64,000 nucleotides of DNA from positions 1 to 64,000 of the forward strand of contig NZ_AYOY01000068.1 of NCBI RefSeq assembly GCF_000508185.1, in the 5' to 3' direction. Within the stretch, counting starts at the first letter, position 1. The number at the start of each line of letters is the position of its first letter. The stretch is from Sphingobium sp. C100 (lineage in GTDB: Bacteria; Pseudomonadota; Alphaproteobacteria; Sphingomonadales; Sphingomonadaceae). Under the pieces are notes generated by a model, which worked only from the letters and a program-made list of their open reading frames with translations, searched no databases and had not been told where the DNA came from. Position numbers and translations under genes: made by a program. Below are positions 7,546-17,107 of the stretch, piece after piece.

Positions 7546-8265
7546 ATTATGTTCCTCGTCGCGGGCGGAGGCGCCCTGCCGCCGCTCGTGGGATGTTTTC
7601 AGAAAAGGGGTGGGCAATGCGCGGTTGGGAAGCGTCGCCTCAAAGTTGAGGGAGGAAAGCCGCCGCCGGGCGCAACATGAACAGAACCGGCCCGGCAGAG
7701 ACAACGCACTTAGGCACTTTCAATTCCTCTTATTTTTTGAGCAGTGACGTCCTGATCGACACCATGCTTATCTTTTGCCGCCCTCTCCTGATCAATCAGG
7801 CTATTGTGGATGCTGGGTTGCTCAGGGGTTGATGATCTCAAGCCGCACGGCGCTGACATCCGACTGGAACGCCCATGGCGGCAGGCCCGCCTGCTCGTGA
7901 TTATGCCTCCATGCCCCCGGATTTCCGGACGCCTTCGATCCTGATGTAGAGAACAGGAGGCGACGGTGGAGACGTCGAGTTTGGAACAGAATGAGCGGAG
8001 CCGAATTCTGGCTGCGGGTCATGGATCAACTGCGCAACCGCGGCGTCGAAGCGATCATGCCGGCGGCCCTTGACGGGCAGAAAGGCTTTCCCGACGGCGC
8101 AAGGCGCCCGGACCGGACATCTCCGGCCACACACGCGCCAGCCCACTATCTAATGCAATGGAATATTGTTGATATGGCGTGATATTCAGCCGCTTCTCAT
8201 GGAGCCGCCGATGGCATGAGAAAGCGCCGGGTATGGCATCTTCCGCAACCCTCCGGGAGAGGATT
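7546..8265. other. 720-bp gene-poor stretch between glycine-rich gene and tRNA-Glu
   Basis: The stretch holds the upstream region of the glycine-rich gene (7546-7740), a short perfect palindrome CCTGATCAATCAGG near 7787-7800, a transposase remnant (7991-8101) and the region beside the tRNA. Short frames on both strands show no convincing protein. It looks like decayed mobile DNA next to a tRNA gene. Confidence 0.6.
7991..8101 (+). pseudogene. Remnant of an IS256-family transposase
   Basis: A 30-odd residue stretch, AEFWLRVMDQLRNRGVEAI then ALDGQKGFPD, closely resembles the region of IS256-type transposases that reads FWL.V...L..RGV.DI......DGLKGFPEA. The catalytic DDE residues before and after are missing, and the frame then runs into unrelated sequence. 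No terminal repeats were found. It is a short relic rather than an element. Confidence is limited because the match is made from memory. Confidence 0.5.
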
Positions 8266-8340
8266 TGGTGACCCCTACGGGAATCGAACCCGTGTTTCAG
8301 CCGTGAAAGGGCCGCGTCCTAACCGCTAGACGAAGGGGCC
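8266..8340 (-). tRNA. tRNA-Glu (anticodon TTC)
   Basis: Read on the minus strand, GGCCCCT pairs with AGGGGTC in the acceptor stem. The anticodon loop CCTTTCACG carries TTC, and the T arm contains GGTTCGATTCC. The 3' CCA is encoded (8266-8268). The cloverleaf is complete with no mismatch beyond one G-U pair. Confidence 0.96.
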
Positions 8341-8502
8341 GTTCGTTGCCGCCGCCATTGGGCAGCGCTGCGAAGCGAGGGCGCAATTAGGGGGAGACGG
8401 AGAATGGGTCAACCCTAAAAGCGCAAGAAAATTGCAACAGGATGATTTCAAACCGGATGACGCAAGCCGGGCGCGCTTCAGTCGCAGAAACCCACGACTC
8501 CC

Positions 8503-10269
8503 TCAATCCGCCCAGGCCGCGTCTTCCAGATGCAGCTCCGCGGCGGGGCGGCTGCCCCAATCGTCGATCTTCGCCTTGCCCGCGACCCACAGCCGCCGGT
8601 CGCGCGGCGCGCCCAATATCGCCTGCCCCAGTTCCGTCTCCGCGCGGCGAAAGGCGATGGTCTTGATCGAACGCCCGTCCTCGCCGCTCATGATCGCGCG
8701 CAGATGGCCATTGCCCACGACATCCGCCTTGATCACGCGCATCGGCCCGGCGACGATCAACGGCGCGGGCCAGCCCGCGCCATAGGGACCGCCCTGTTCG
8801 ATCGCGGCGACGAAATCGGGGTTCACGCCCGCCGGCGCCAGCACTGCATCGATCAGCAGCGCCCGGTCGTCGCGCGCCTTGGCCACGGCCGCCGACAGCC
8901 GGTCGTCCAGATAATCGGCGAGCGCATCGATCCGGTCCGCCGCAACTGTCAGGCCCGCCGCCATGGCATGGCCGCCGCCCGCGACCAGCAAGCCGCTATC
9001 CTTGGCCGCCAGCACCGCCGCGCCCAGGTCCACGCCCGAAATGGAGCGGCCCGATCCCTTGCCCACGCCCGCTTCGTCCAGCGCGATGACGATGGCGGGG
9101 CGGCCGGCCTTTTCCTTGATCCGGCCCGCGACGATGCCGATCACGCCGGGGTGCCAGCCCGCCCCCGCGATCACGGCGACCGCGCGATTACCCTGCGCGG
9201 CCAACAGCGCTTCGGCCTGTTCCTGCACCAAAGCCTCGATGGCGCGGCGTTCCTCATTATACTGGTCGAGTTGCGCCGCGATCCGCGCCGCTTCCGTCGG
9301 GTCTTCCGTCGTCAGCAGCCGCACACCCAGATCCGCCTGACCCACGCGCCCGCCCGCATTGATGCGCGGGCCAAGCGCGAAGCCCAGATCATGACAAAGC
9401 GGCGCGCGCGTCAGCCGACTGGCATCGATCAGGGCGGACAGGCCAACATTGCGGCGCTTGGCCATCACTTTGAGCCCCTGCGCAACGAATGCGCGGTTGA
9501 GGCCCTTGAGTTGCGCCACATCGGCCACCGTGCCCAGTGCGACGATGTCGAGCAGTTCCATCAGCGCCGGTTCGCTGCGCTGCGCGAACCAGCCGCGCGC
9601 GCGCAGCGTCCGCACCAGCGCGGCGCCGAGCAGGAAGGCGACGCCGACCGCGGCGAGATGGCCGTGGCAGGCCGCGCCGTCATTTTCGTCCAGCCGATTG
9701 GGGTTCACCAACGCCAGCGCTTCCGGCAGCGCGCTCGCGCATTTATGATGATCGACCACGACGACATCGACGCCCGCCGTCCGGGCCATGGCCAGCGCCT
9801 CGAACGCCTGCGCGCCGCAATCGACCGTGACGATCAGGGTCGCCCCCTCGCCCGCCAGCCGCACCAGCGCCTCGCCCGACGGACCATAGCCCTCCATCAG
9901 CCGGTCGGGAATATAGGGCCGGGCGTGCAGGCCCAGGTCGCGCAGCAGCCGGATCAGCAGCGCCGCGCTGGTCGCGCCATCGACATCATAGTCGCCGAAG
10001 ATGCGGACATCCTCCTGCCGTTGCACCGCGTCGGCCAGCCGCTCCGCCGCCGCATCCATGTCGCGGAACAGGCTGGGGTCGGGCATGAAGGCGCGAATGG
10101 TGGGGTTGCGATGCGCCTCCACCCCCTCGCGCGGGCAACCGCGCGCCAACAGCAATTGGGTGACCAGATCGTCGGGCAGATAGGCCGGATCGCGAGCGTC
10201 CGCCCCTGCGCCACGCCACCGCCACGGCTGGTTGGAGATGGACCGGGAGATATTGAGCGCAAATGTCAT
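8503..10269 (-). CDS. recJ: Single-stranded-DNA-specific 5'-3' exonuclease RecJ
   Basis: A 588-residue protein of normal RecJ length. The DHH phosphoesterase core shows DYDVDG (residues 93-97), the second acidic motif IVTVDCGA, and DHH at 173-175. The C-terminal DHHA1 part contains GRSISGVDLG and GGGHAMAAG, both conserved in RecJ, and an OB-fold region follows. The enzyme degrades 5' single strands in RecF-pathway recombination and mismatch repair, using Mn or Mg ions. The ATG at 10267-10269 is divergent from tamA. There is no sign of truncation. Confidence 0.96.
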   Translation of the reverse strand: MTFALNISRSISNQPWRWRGAGADARDPAYLPDDLVTQLLLARGCPREGVEAHRNPTIRAFMPDPSLFRDMDAAAERLADAVQRQEDVRIFGDYDVDGATSAALLIRLLRDLGLHARPYIPDRLMEGYGPSGEALVRLAGEGATLIVTVDCGAQAFEALAMARTAGVDVVVVDHHKCASALPEALALVNPNRLDENDGAACHGHLAAVGVAFLLGAALVRTLRARGWFAQRSEPALMELLDIVALGTVADVAQLKGLNRAFVAQGLKVMAKRRNVGLSALIDASRLTRAPLCHDLGFALGPRINAGGRVGQADLGVRLLTTEDPTEAARIAAQLDQYNEERRAIEALVQEQAEALLAAQGNRAVAVIAGAGWHPGVIGIVAGRIKEKAGRPAIVIALDEAGVGKGSGRSISGVDLGAAVLAAKDSGLLVAGGGHAMAAGLTVAADRIDALADYLDDRLSAAVAKARDDRALLIDAVLAPAGVNPDFVAAIEQGGPYGAGWPAPLIVAGPMRVIKADVVGNGHLRAIMSGEDGRSIKTIAFRRAETELGQAILGAPRDRRLWVAGKAKIDDWGSRPAAELHLEDAAWAD

Positions 10270-10403
10270 GATCCGGCTCTAGACCCAGCCGCGCCATGAG
10301 GGAAGCAAACGAAATCATGTCGCGAGCGGAACCGCCGCAAGCCCTTGGGCGTATTGCTTCTTTGCCGGGCTTCGGGATAGGCGTGGCACGGAAGGGGCAA
10401 TAC

Positions 10404-12527
10404 ATGACGATGACGGGACGGCAGGCACATCATGTCGGGCGCATGTTGTGCTTGTTCCTTCTCACCGCATCGCCTCTCCCGCTGATGGCCCAGACGGCCA
10501 TTTCGCCCCCACCCGCGGAGGCCGAGGAGCCGATCCTGCCCGACGACCAGTTCGAGGCGCGCCTGCCCGGTGTCGAGGGGAGCGATCCCGACGCCCCCCT
10601 CCCGTCGATCGACAGCTGGATCGACCAGCAAATGCCGGAACAGGCGGTCGATGGCGGGAGCAACGGCGAGCCTGCCGAATTGCCGCCCGCCGTGGAACCG
10701 GCGCAAGAGCAGGAATTGGCCCAGCCCCTGCCGCCGCTCGACAGCGTAACCGTGCCTGCCAATGCCGGGCCCGATGCCGATCCCGACGCCAAGCTGCCGC
10801 AGGTCCGCTACGCGACCAGCATCGAAGGGTTCGGCAAGACCGGGCTGGAAGATGAGTTTCGCGCCGAATCCGTGCTGCTGGACGGCGATGGCAAGGCCGA
10901 TACCGCAGCGATGGTGCAACAGCGCGCGCAGGAGGATGAAAAGCTCGCCGTGCGGCTCTTCTACTCGCAGGGCTATTATGACGCGACCGCGCTCGCCAGT
11001 CTCGATCAGGCCGGCGACGGGACGCTCAAGGCCATCATCTCGGTGACGCCGGGCAAGCGCTACAAGATCGGCGCCATCGTCATCAACGCCGGTCCCACCG
11101 TGCCGCCCGGTCTGGTGCGCGACAGCCTGCCGCTCAAGACCGGCGATTATATCGTCGCCGCCAATGTGGAGAGCGCGGAAGCCAATGTCGGGTTGAAGCT
11201 GCCGGAACAGGGCTATCCCTTCGCGCAGGTGGGCCAGCGCGACATTTTGCTCGATCCCGCCACCACGGCCGGCGACTATACGCTGCCCGTTGATGTCGGC
11301 CCGCGCGGCGCCTTCCGCAAAATTACCACATCCGGCGAGAAACAGGCGTTCGGCGCTGACCATATGGAGGTCATCAAGCGCTACAAGCCCGGTGCAATCT
11401 ATGACAGCCGCCAGGTCGACGACCTGCGCAAGGCGCTGGTGGCCACCGGTCTTTTCTCCAGCGTCGCGGTGGACCCCGTCCGCACCGGTGAACCGGGACC
11501 GGACGGCACGGAATATATCGATCTCCATGTCGAGCAGCAGGCCGGACCGCCGCGCACGCTGGCCGGGGAAGCTGGCTATGGCACCGGCCAGGGTTTCCGC
11601 GCGGAAGGCACATGGACCCATCGCAACCTCTTCCCGCCCGAAGGCGCGCTGATCCTGGGCGTGATCGCGGGGACGCAGGAACAGGGCGCGTCGGCCACGT
11701 TCCGCCGCTCCAACGCGGGCAAGCGCGACAAGACCTTCCAGACCGGCATCACGCTCAACCACCAGAATTACGACGCCTATGAAGCGTTCACCGCAGGGCT
11801 GAATGTCGGCTGGTCGCGGCAATCGACGCCGATTTTCCAGAAACGCTGGACCTACAGCTATGGCGCGGAAATCCTGCTGACCAACGAACAGGTAGTGGTC
11901 GATCCCGCCACGGCGGACAAGACGCGGCGCACTTATTTCATCGGCGGCCTGCCGCTTCAGATCGGCTATGACCGGTCGAACGACCTGCTCAATCCGACCA
12001 AGGGATTCCGCGCCAACCTGCGCGCCGAACCGGAAGGATCGCTGCAAGGCAGCTTCTCCCCCTATATCCGCGCGACCTTCGACCTGTCGGGCTATTATCC
12101 CGTATCCGACAGTCTGGTGATCGCGGCGCGGACCCGGCTGGGCACGATCAGCGGCGTCGATCGCGACGATATTGCGCCGTCACGGCGCGTCTATGCCGGC
12201 GGCGGCGGTTCGGTGCGCGGCTTTGGCTATCAGGAACTGGGACCAAAGGACGTGAATAATGACCCGATCGGCGGCCGGTCGGTCAATGAATTCGCGGTGG
12301 AGGGCCGCTATCGTTTCGGCAATTACGGCGTCGTCGCCTTTGTCGATGCGGGACAGGTCTATGAAAGCTCCATCCCCAAATTCTCCGACATGCGCTACGG
12401 CGTGGGTCTGGGCGGGCGCTTCTACACCAATTTCGGTCCGTTCCGCGCGGACATCGCGATGCCGATCAACCGGCAACCGGGCGAATCCAAATTCGCCGTC
12501 TATATCGGCATCGGGCAGGCATTCTGA
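10404..12527 (+). CDS. tamA: Outer-membrane translocation/assembly factor TamA (BamA/Omp85 family)
   Basis: A 707-residue Omp85 protein: a leader ending PLMAQ, then an acidic Pro/Glu-rich linker of roughly 100 residues, POTRA domains (for example FYSQGYYDATALASLDQ and ALVATGLFSSVAV), and a C-terminal 16-strand barrel with the hallmark VRGFGYQELGP. It ends in Phe, as outer-membrane proteins do. TamA works with TamB in autotransporter insertion and envelope lipid traffic. The ATG at 10404 follows GAAGGGG; the frame is open 36 codons further upstream without a better start. Its TGA overlaps the tamB ATG by one base. Confidence 0.92.
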   Translation: MTMTGRQAHHVGRMLCLFLLTASPLPLMAQTAISPPPAEAEEPILPDDQFEARLPGVEGSDPDAPLPSIDSWIDQQMPEQAVDGGSNGEPAELPPAVEPAQEQELAQPLPPLDSVTVPANAGPDADPDAKLPQVRYATSIEGFGKTGLEDEFRAESVLLDGDGKADTAAMVQQRAQEDEKLAVRLFYSQGYYDATALASLDQAGDGTLKAIISVTPGKRYKIGAIVINAGPTVPPGLVRDSLPLKTGDYIVAANVESAEANVGLKLPEQGYPFAQVGQRDILLDPATTAGDYTLPVDVGPRGAFRKITTSGEKQAFGADHMEVIKRYKPGAIYDSRQVDDLRKALVATGLFSSVAVDPVRTGEPGPDGTEYIDLHVEQQAGPPRTLAGEAGYGTGQGFRAEGTWTHRNLFPPEGALILGVIAGTQEQGASATFRRSNAGKRDKTFQTGITLNHQNYDAYEAFTAGLNVGWSRQSTPIFQKRWTYSYGAEILLTNEQVVVDPATADKTRRTYFIGGLPLQIGYDRSNDLLNPTKGFRANLRAEPEGSLQGSFSPYIRATFDLSGYYPVSDSLVIAARTRLGTISGVDRDDIAPSRRVYAGGGGSVRGFGYQELGPKDVNNDPIGGRSVNEFAVEGRYRFGNYGVVAFVDAGQVYESSIPKFSDMRYGVGLGGRFYTNFGPFRADIAMPINRQPGESKFAVYIGIGQAF

Positions 12528-15500
12528 TGGCACAGGACGACACCCCTCCCCCCGCCCCCGAAGCGACCGAGACCCCGTCCGAGACGGTCGTCATCCGAGA
12601 CAGGCGTCCGCTCTGGCAGAGGATCGCGATTGGCGTCGCCGGCGTCCTGGTCGGCCTGGTGATGTTGGTGGGCGTGCTCTTGCTCGGCCTCAACACCCAG
12701 CCGGGCAAGAAATTCCTGATCCAGCAGATCGCCGCGCTCCAGATGGAATCGGGGATGCAGATCGAGGTCGGCCGGATCGAAGGATCGATCTACAGCGACA
12801 TGGTCATCCACGACCTGATCCTGCGCGATCCCAAGGGCGTGTTCGCGGTGTCCCCGCGCGTCCATGTCGTCTGGCGCCCCTTCCGCTACGTCAATAATCA
12901 TATCTCGGTGCAGCTGCTCGAGACCCCGCTGGTCGTGCTGGCGCGCAGCCCGCAGTTCAACGTCACCGAGAGCGATCCCAATGCGCCGATCCTGCCGGAC
13001 CTCGACATCGACGTCGACCGGATGAAGATCGCCAAATTCATCCTCGCCAAACCGGTGATCGGGCAGAAGCGCGAAATCGCGATCGACGGCGTCACGCACA
13101 TCTCCGACGGCCGCGCGCAACTGTCGGCCAGCGCCATTGTCGATAGCGGCGACCGGTTGCAGGCCAAGCTCGATGCCGTGCCATCGCAGAACCGTCTTGC
13201 CATGAGCGGCACGCTGACAGCGCCCAAGGGCGGCGTCATCGCCGCCATGTCGGGCCTGACCGACGGCATGACCGCGACGCTCGACGGCAAGGGCACATGG
13301 CAGGCCTGGGATGGCCGGATCGTTGCGACCTCGCCCAAGGGCGAACTGGCGAACATCGCGCTCGCCGCGCGCGACGGCAATTTCACGGCGAAGGGACCGG
13401 TTCGCCCCGGCCTGGTCTTCGCCGGCCCGGTCGACCGGCTGACCGCGCCGCAACTGGACGTCGATCTGTTCGCGGGTCTCAACGAACGGCGCGTGAACCT
13501 GAAGGGCACGCTGCGTTCGCCTGCCATGTCGGCCGATGCGCAGGGCCTGATCGACCTGGGCAAGAGCCAGTTCAGTGCGCTGCGCATCAACGCCGCATTG
13601 CTCACCCCCGGCGCGATCATGGAGAATGTGAAGGGTCGCGATGTGCGCGCCTCCGTCATCCTCGACGGGCCGATGGCGACCCCGTTCGTCGATTATGACA
13701 TCAGCGCCAAATATCTGGCCTTCGACGCTACCGGCATCGAAAATCTGAAGGCCAGCGGCCGCGCCGTGATCGATGCCGACCGCATCCGCATTCCCGTCAA
13801 TGCGACGGCGACGCGCGTCACCGGCCTCAATGCCGCAGCTGGCGGGCTGCTTCAGAATCTGCGCGTGAAGGGCGACTTCGCCTATGCCGCGGGCAAGCTC
13901 ATCAGCGACAATCTCAAGATCGACAGCGACAAGATCGACGCCACCGCGATTGTGCTGGCCGATCTCGACAACGCCATCTATCGCGGCGCGCTCAAGGGCA
14001 GGGTCAATGATTACAAGATCGACGGCGTCGGCATCGTCAACCTCAATACCGATATAGAGTTGATCCCCGGTCCCAAAGGCGGCTTTGGTCTTGGCGGACG
14101 CTTCGGCGTGCGGACCTCGCGTTGGGAAAATGCCTCGGTGCGCGATTTCCTGGGCGGCAATGCGGTCATGTCCGGCCGGATCGGCATGACGCCGGAGGGC
14201 AAGTTCACCCTCGCCGGGCTGAAAGGCGCCGCGCCCAATTTCACCATCCAGTCCGGCTCGGGCAGCTACGACACGGACGGGCAGGTCGCCTTCGACGCGA
14301 CCGCATCGTCGAAACAATATGGTCCGCTCGCGCTGACCGTGCGCGGCACGGTGGACCAGCCGCGCGCCGTGCTGCGCGCCGCCCGACCCAATGTCGGCGT
14401 GCAACTGACCGATGTCGTCGCCAAGCTGAATGGCGAGGCGGCGGGATATCGGCTCGAAGCGACCGGCGGGTCGCCCTATGGCCCCTTCTTCGCCAATGTC
14501 CTGATCCGCACCGCGCAAGGCCCGCTCACCATCGACGTGACCAAGGCGCGTTTCGCCGGTGTCGATATGAACGGCCGCATCCAGCAAAGCGCCGCCGGCC
14601 CCTTCACCGGCAATCTTGGGCTGAACGGCTCCGGCATCACGGGCGACGTGCGCCTTGCCGCCGTGGGCAAGGCGCAGGGCGTTGATGTCAACGCGACCGC
14701 CAGCAACGCCAGGCTGCCGGGCGATGCGGAAATCGTGATCGGCCGGGCGATCGTCACCGCTTCCATGGTCCTGACCGATCAGCCACAGGTGAAGGCCGAC
14801 GTCCAGATCGGCAATGCCGCCTATGGCGACTATGTGGTGCGCAAGGCGCGCGCGAAGCTCGATTATCAGGGCGGACGCGGACGCGCCCAGCTGGTCGCCG
14901 ATGGTTCCAGCGGGGTGCCCTTCTCGGTCGCGGTCAACGCCGCGCTGCGCCCCGACCTCTATGCCGTCGCGGTGCAGGGCAAGGCCGCCAATATCGACTT
15001 CCGGCTCGCCAAACCCGCGATCATCCGCAGCGAACCGGGTGGCTATCGCCTCGAACCGGCCACGCTCGTCATGCCGCAGGGCAAGGTCGATCTCGCCGGA
15101 CGCTTCGGCGACACCACCGCGATGCAGGCCCGGTTCAAGGATTTCGACCTCGCCATCGCCAATATGGCCGCGCCCGGCCTCGGCATCAGCGGCAAGGCGA
15201 CCGGCACGCTGGACTATAGCCAGCAGGGCAGCGCCTTCCCCACGGCAACCACCCGCCTCGCCATCAGCGACTTCCGCCGTTCCAGCCTGAGCGCGGTCTC
15301 CAACCCTGTGTCGATGAATGTGGAAGGCAAGCTTTCGTCAGCCGGCGGCGATCTGCGCGGCCTGATCCGCCGGGGTAACAACACGCTCGGCCGGTTCACC
15401 GCCACGCTCGCGCCGCCGGGCGCCGGGGCGAGCTGGTCCGAACAACTGCAGAATGCGCCGCTGGGCGGCGGCATCCGCTATGCAGGGCCGGCCGATGTTC

Positions 15501-16759
15501 TCTTCTCCTTTGCCGGGCTCGCCGATCAGCAGCTGACCGGCGGCCTCGCCGTTGCCGCCGATTTCAGCGGACAGCTCAGCAATCCCCGCCTCAACGGCGT
15601 GGTGCGGGCCAACGCGCTGACTTATGAAAATGAAACCTTCGGCACCCGCGTCACCCAGATGAAGCTCGACGGGCGCTTTACCAACGACCATCTCGAAATC
15701 CGCGACTTTTCGGGGCGCGCCGGCGATGGCACGGTGCAGGCATCGGGCGATGTCGGTCTGGCGGCGGACAGCGGCTTTCCCATGAGCATCGCGATCAAGC
15801 TCGACCGCGCCCGCCTCGCCCGCAGTGAAGCGATCACCAGCGTCGTCAGCGGCACGCTCAACATCACCAACAGCGCGCAGGCCGGCGGCCTCATCAAGGG
15901 CGACCTGCGCCTGCCCGAAACCCGCTACCGCGTCGCCTGGCAGGGCGGCACCGACATCCGCCAGCTGACCGGCGTCCGCCGCAAGGGCGAGGGGACGGAC
16001 CTGCTCGACCAGCGCATTGCGGAGCGCAAGGCGGCGGCCGCGCCCAAACCCTGGAAGCTCGACATCCGGGTGCGCGCCGACAACGAGATCTATGTGACCG
16101 GCATGGGGCTGGATTCCGAATGGAAGACCAACATGCGCGTCACCGGCACCGCCACCGATCCGCGCGTCGTGGGCGAAGTGGAAGCGATTCGCGGCCGCTA
16201 CAGCTTCTCGGGCCATCAGTTCGACCTGGAACAGGGGCTGATCAGCTTTAACGGGCCGATGATGAACCCGACGCTACAGATCAAGGCGCAAACGCGGATC
16301 GACACCGTCACCGCCGGCATTCAGGTGACCGGCAGCGCGCAGCAGCCCGACATCGCCTTCATTTCGACGCCCACCCTGCCGCAGGACGAAATCCTGGCTC
16401 GCATCCTGTTCGGCGACAATGTCGCCAATCTGTCGGCCACCCAGGCGATCCAGCTCGCCGCAGCGCTCAACGGGCTGCGCGGCGGCAGTGGCGGGCTCAA
16501 TCCGATGGGCAAGTTGCAGGGCGCGACCGGCCTCGACCGGATCGGCATCGTCGGCGGCGACGAGGCGACCGGGCGCAGCACCAGCCTCGCGGTCGGGCAG
16601 CATATCTCCAACAATATCTATGTGGAGGTCATCACAGACTCGAAGGGCTTCACCGCCACGCAGCTGGAAATCGCCCTGTCAAAGACGCTCAGCCTCTTGT
16701 CGAAGACCGGCACCAATGCGGGATCGTCCGCCAACCTGCGCTATTCGAAGGATTATTGA
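12527..16759 (+). CDS. tamB: Translocation/assembly module TamB
   Basis: A 1410-residue AsmA-like giant. A cytoplasmic tip is followed by one membrane helix (about residues 30-55, IAIGVAGVLVGLVMLVGVLL), then a very long beta-rich periplasmic region and the conserved C-terminal DUF490/TamB domain, with motifs such as EVEAIRGRYSFSG and LARILFGDNVANLSATQA. It spans the periplasm and partners TamA; recent work on the family also links it to phospholipid transport to the outer membrane. The one-base overlap with tamA indicates a single, translationally coupled operon. No frameshift was seen along its length. Confidence 0.95.
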   Translation: MAQDDTPPPAPEATETPSETVVIRDRRPLWQRIAIGVAGVLVGLVMLVGVLLLGLNTQPGKKFLIQQIAALQMESGMQIEVGRIEGSIYSDMVIHDLILRDPKGVFAVSPRVHVVWRPFRYVNNHISVQLLETPLVVLARSPQFNVTESDPNAPILPDLDIDVDRMKIAKFILAKPVIGQKREIAIDGVTHISDGRAQLSASAIVDSGDRLQAKLDAVPSQNRLAMSGTLTAPKGGVIAAMSGLTDGMTATLDGKGTWQAWDGRIVATSPKGELANIALAARDGNFTAKGPVRPGLVFAGPVDRLTAPQLDVDLFAGLNERRVNLKGTLRSPAMSADAQGLIDLGKSQFSALRINAALLTPGAIMENVKGRDVRASVILDGPMATPFVDYDISAKYLAFDATGIENLKASGRAVIDADRIRIPVNATATRVTGLNAAAGGLLQNLRVKGDFAYAAGKLISDNLKIDSDKIDATAIVLADLDNAIYRGALKGRVNDYKIDGVGIVNLNTDIELIPGPKGGFGLGGRFGVRTSRWENASVRDFLGGNAVMSGRIGMTPEGKFTLAGLKGAAPNFTIQSGSGSYDTDGQVAFDATASSKQYGPLALTVRGTVDQPRAVLRAARPNVGVQLTDVVAKLNGEAAGYRLEATGGSPYGPFFANVLIRTAQGPLTIDVTKARFAGVDMNGRIQQSAAGPFTGNLGLNGSGITGDVRLAAVGKAQGVDVNATASNARLPGDAEIVIGRAIVTASMVLTDQPQVKADVQIGNAAYGDYVVRKARAKLDYQGGRGRAQLVADGSSGVPFSVAVNAALRPDLYAVAVQGKAANIDFRLAKPAIIRSEPGGYRLEPATLVMPQGKVDLAGRFGDTTAMQARFKDFDLAIANMAAPGLGISGKATGTLDYSQQGSAFPTATTRLAISDFRRSSLSAVSNPVSMNVEGKLSSAGGDLRGLIRRGNNTLGRFTATLAPPGAGASWSEQLQNAPLGGGIRYAGPADVLFSFAGLADQQLTGGLAVAADFSGQLSNPRLNGVVRANALTYENETFGTRVTQMKLDGRFTNDHLEIRDFSGRAGDGTVQASGDVGLAADSGFPMSIAIKLDRARLARSEAITSVVSGTLNITNSAQAGGLIKGDLRLPETRYRVAWQGGTDIRQLTGVRRKGEGTDLLDQRIAERKAAAAPKPWKLDIRVRADNEIYVTGMGLDSEWKTNMRVTGTATDPRVVGEVEAIRGRYSFSGHQFDLEQGLISFNGPMMNPTLQIKAQTRIDTVTAGIQVTGSAQQPDIAFISTPTLPQDEILARILFGDNVANLSATQAIQLAAALNGLRGGSGGLNPMGKLQGATGLDRIGIVGGDEATGRSTSLAVGQHISNNIYVEVITDSKGFTATQLEIALSKTLSLLSKTGTNAGSSANLRYSKDY

Positions 16760-16798
16760 CGCGCGGCGCGGGTAGAGCCACCGACGGCGACGCGCGAA

Positions 16799-16832
16799 AC
16801 GCGCCGCCCTCACCGGGAAGGGGGCGGCGCGT
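16799..16832 (+). terminator. GC-rich hairpin after tamB
   Basis: ACGCGCCGCCC (16799-16809) pairs with GGGCGGCGCGT (16822-16832). The stem is strong, but only scattered T residues follow, so it may act as a weak or Rho-assisted terminator for tamAB. Confidence 0.5.
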
Positions 16833-16853
16833 CTCGTCCACCACGGCTATTTC

Positions 16854-17039
16854 CTATTCGTGCGGGCGTAGCGCCTGGTTGAGGCTGTCGAGCACGGCGT
16901 CGATCGGTTCGGTCACCGTGACGCTGCGGCCTTCGCCAAAGCGGATGCGGGTGCCGTCGCTGACCTGCGACACGAAAGTGACCTGCGCGGGGTTGACCGC
17001 CGTCTGGGTGCGATCAGTGCCGACGAACATCACGAGCAT
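16854..17039 (-). CDS. Small protein of unknown function, FlbD-like pattern
   Basis: A 61-residue protein without a leader or membrane helix. The layout VNPAQVTFV, then GTRIRFGEGRSVTVTE and IDAVLDSL, resembles the small FlbD-like family (short beta meander plus C-terminal helix), but no flagellar genes are near and the similarity is judged by eye only. The ATG at 17037-17039 has a strong AAGGAG site 8-10 nt upstream, which supports expression. It lies between tamB (convergent) and the chemoreceptor gene on the same strand. Confidence 0.6.
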   Translation of the reverse strand: MLVMFVGTDRTQTAVNPAQVTFVSQVSDGTRIRFGEGRSVTVTEPIDAVLDSLNQALRPHE

Positions 17040-17107
17040 GGCGTCCTCTCCTTCTTCTTGTGGAGCGACAGCCTAGCCGGATTTGCGGTCCGCGCCAGTG
17101 GCTTTGA

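Noticed and set aside
7822-8022. 66-codon minus-strand frame next to the IS256 relic
   Set aside because: No ribosome binding site and no recognisable protein pattern; probably decayed DNA.
8530-10299. 589-codon plus-strand open frame antisense to recJ
   Set aside because: Arg/His-rich, no recognisable domain, no ribosome binding site; it mirrors the codon pattern of recJ in GC-rich DNA.
10266-12047. 593-codon minus-strand frame opposite tamA
   Set aside because: tamA is well supported by leader, POTRA and barrel; the opposite frame has no recognised features.
12500-14587. 695-codon minus-strand frame opposite tamB
   Set aside because: Antisense to a clear TamB coding region; composition typical of shadows.
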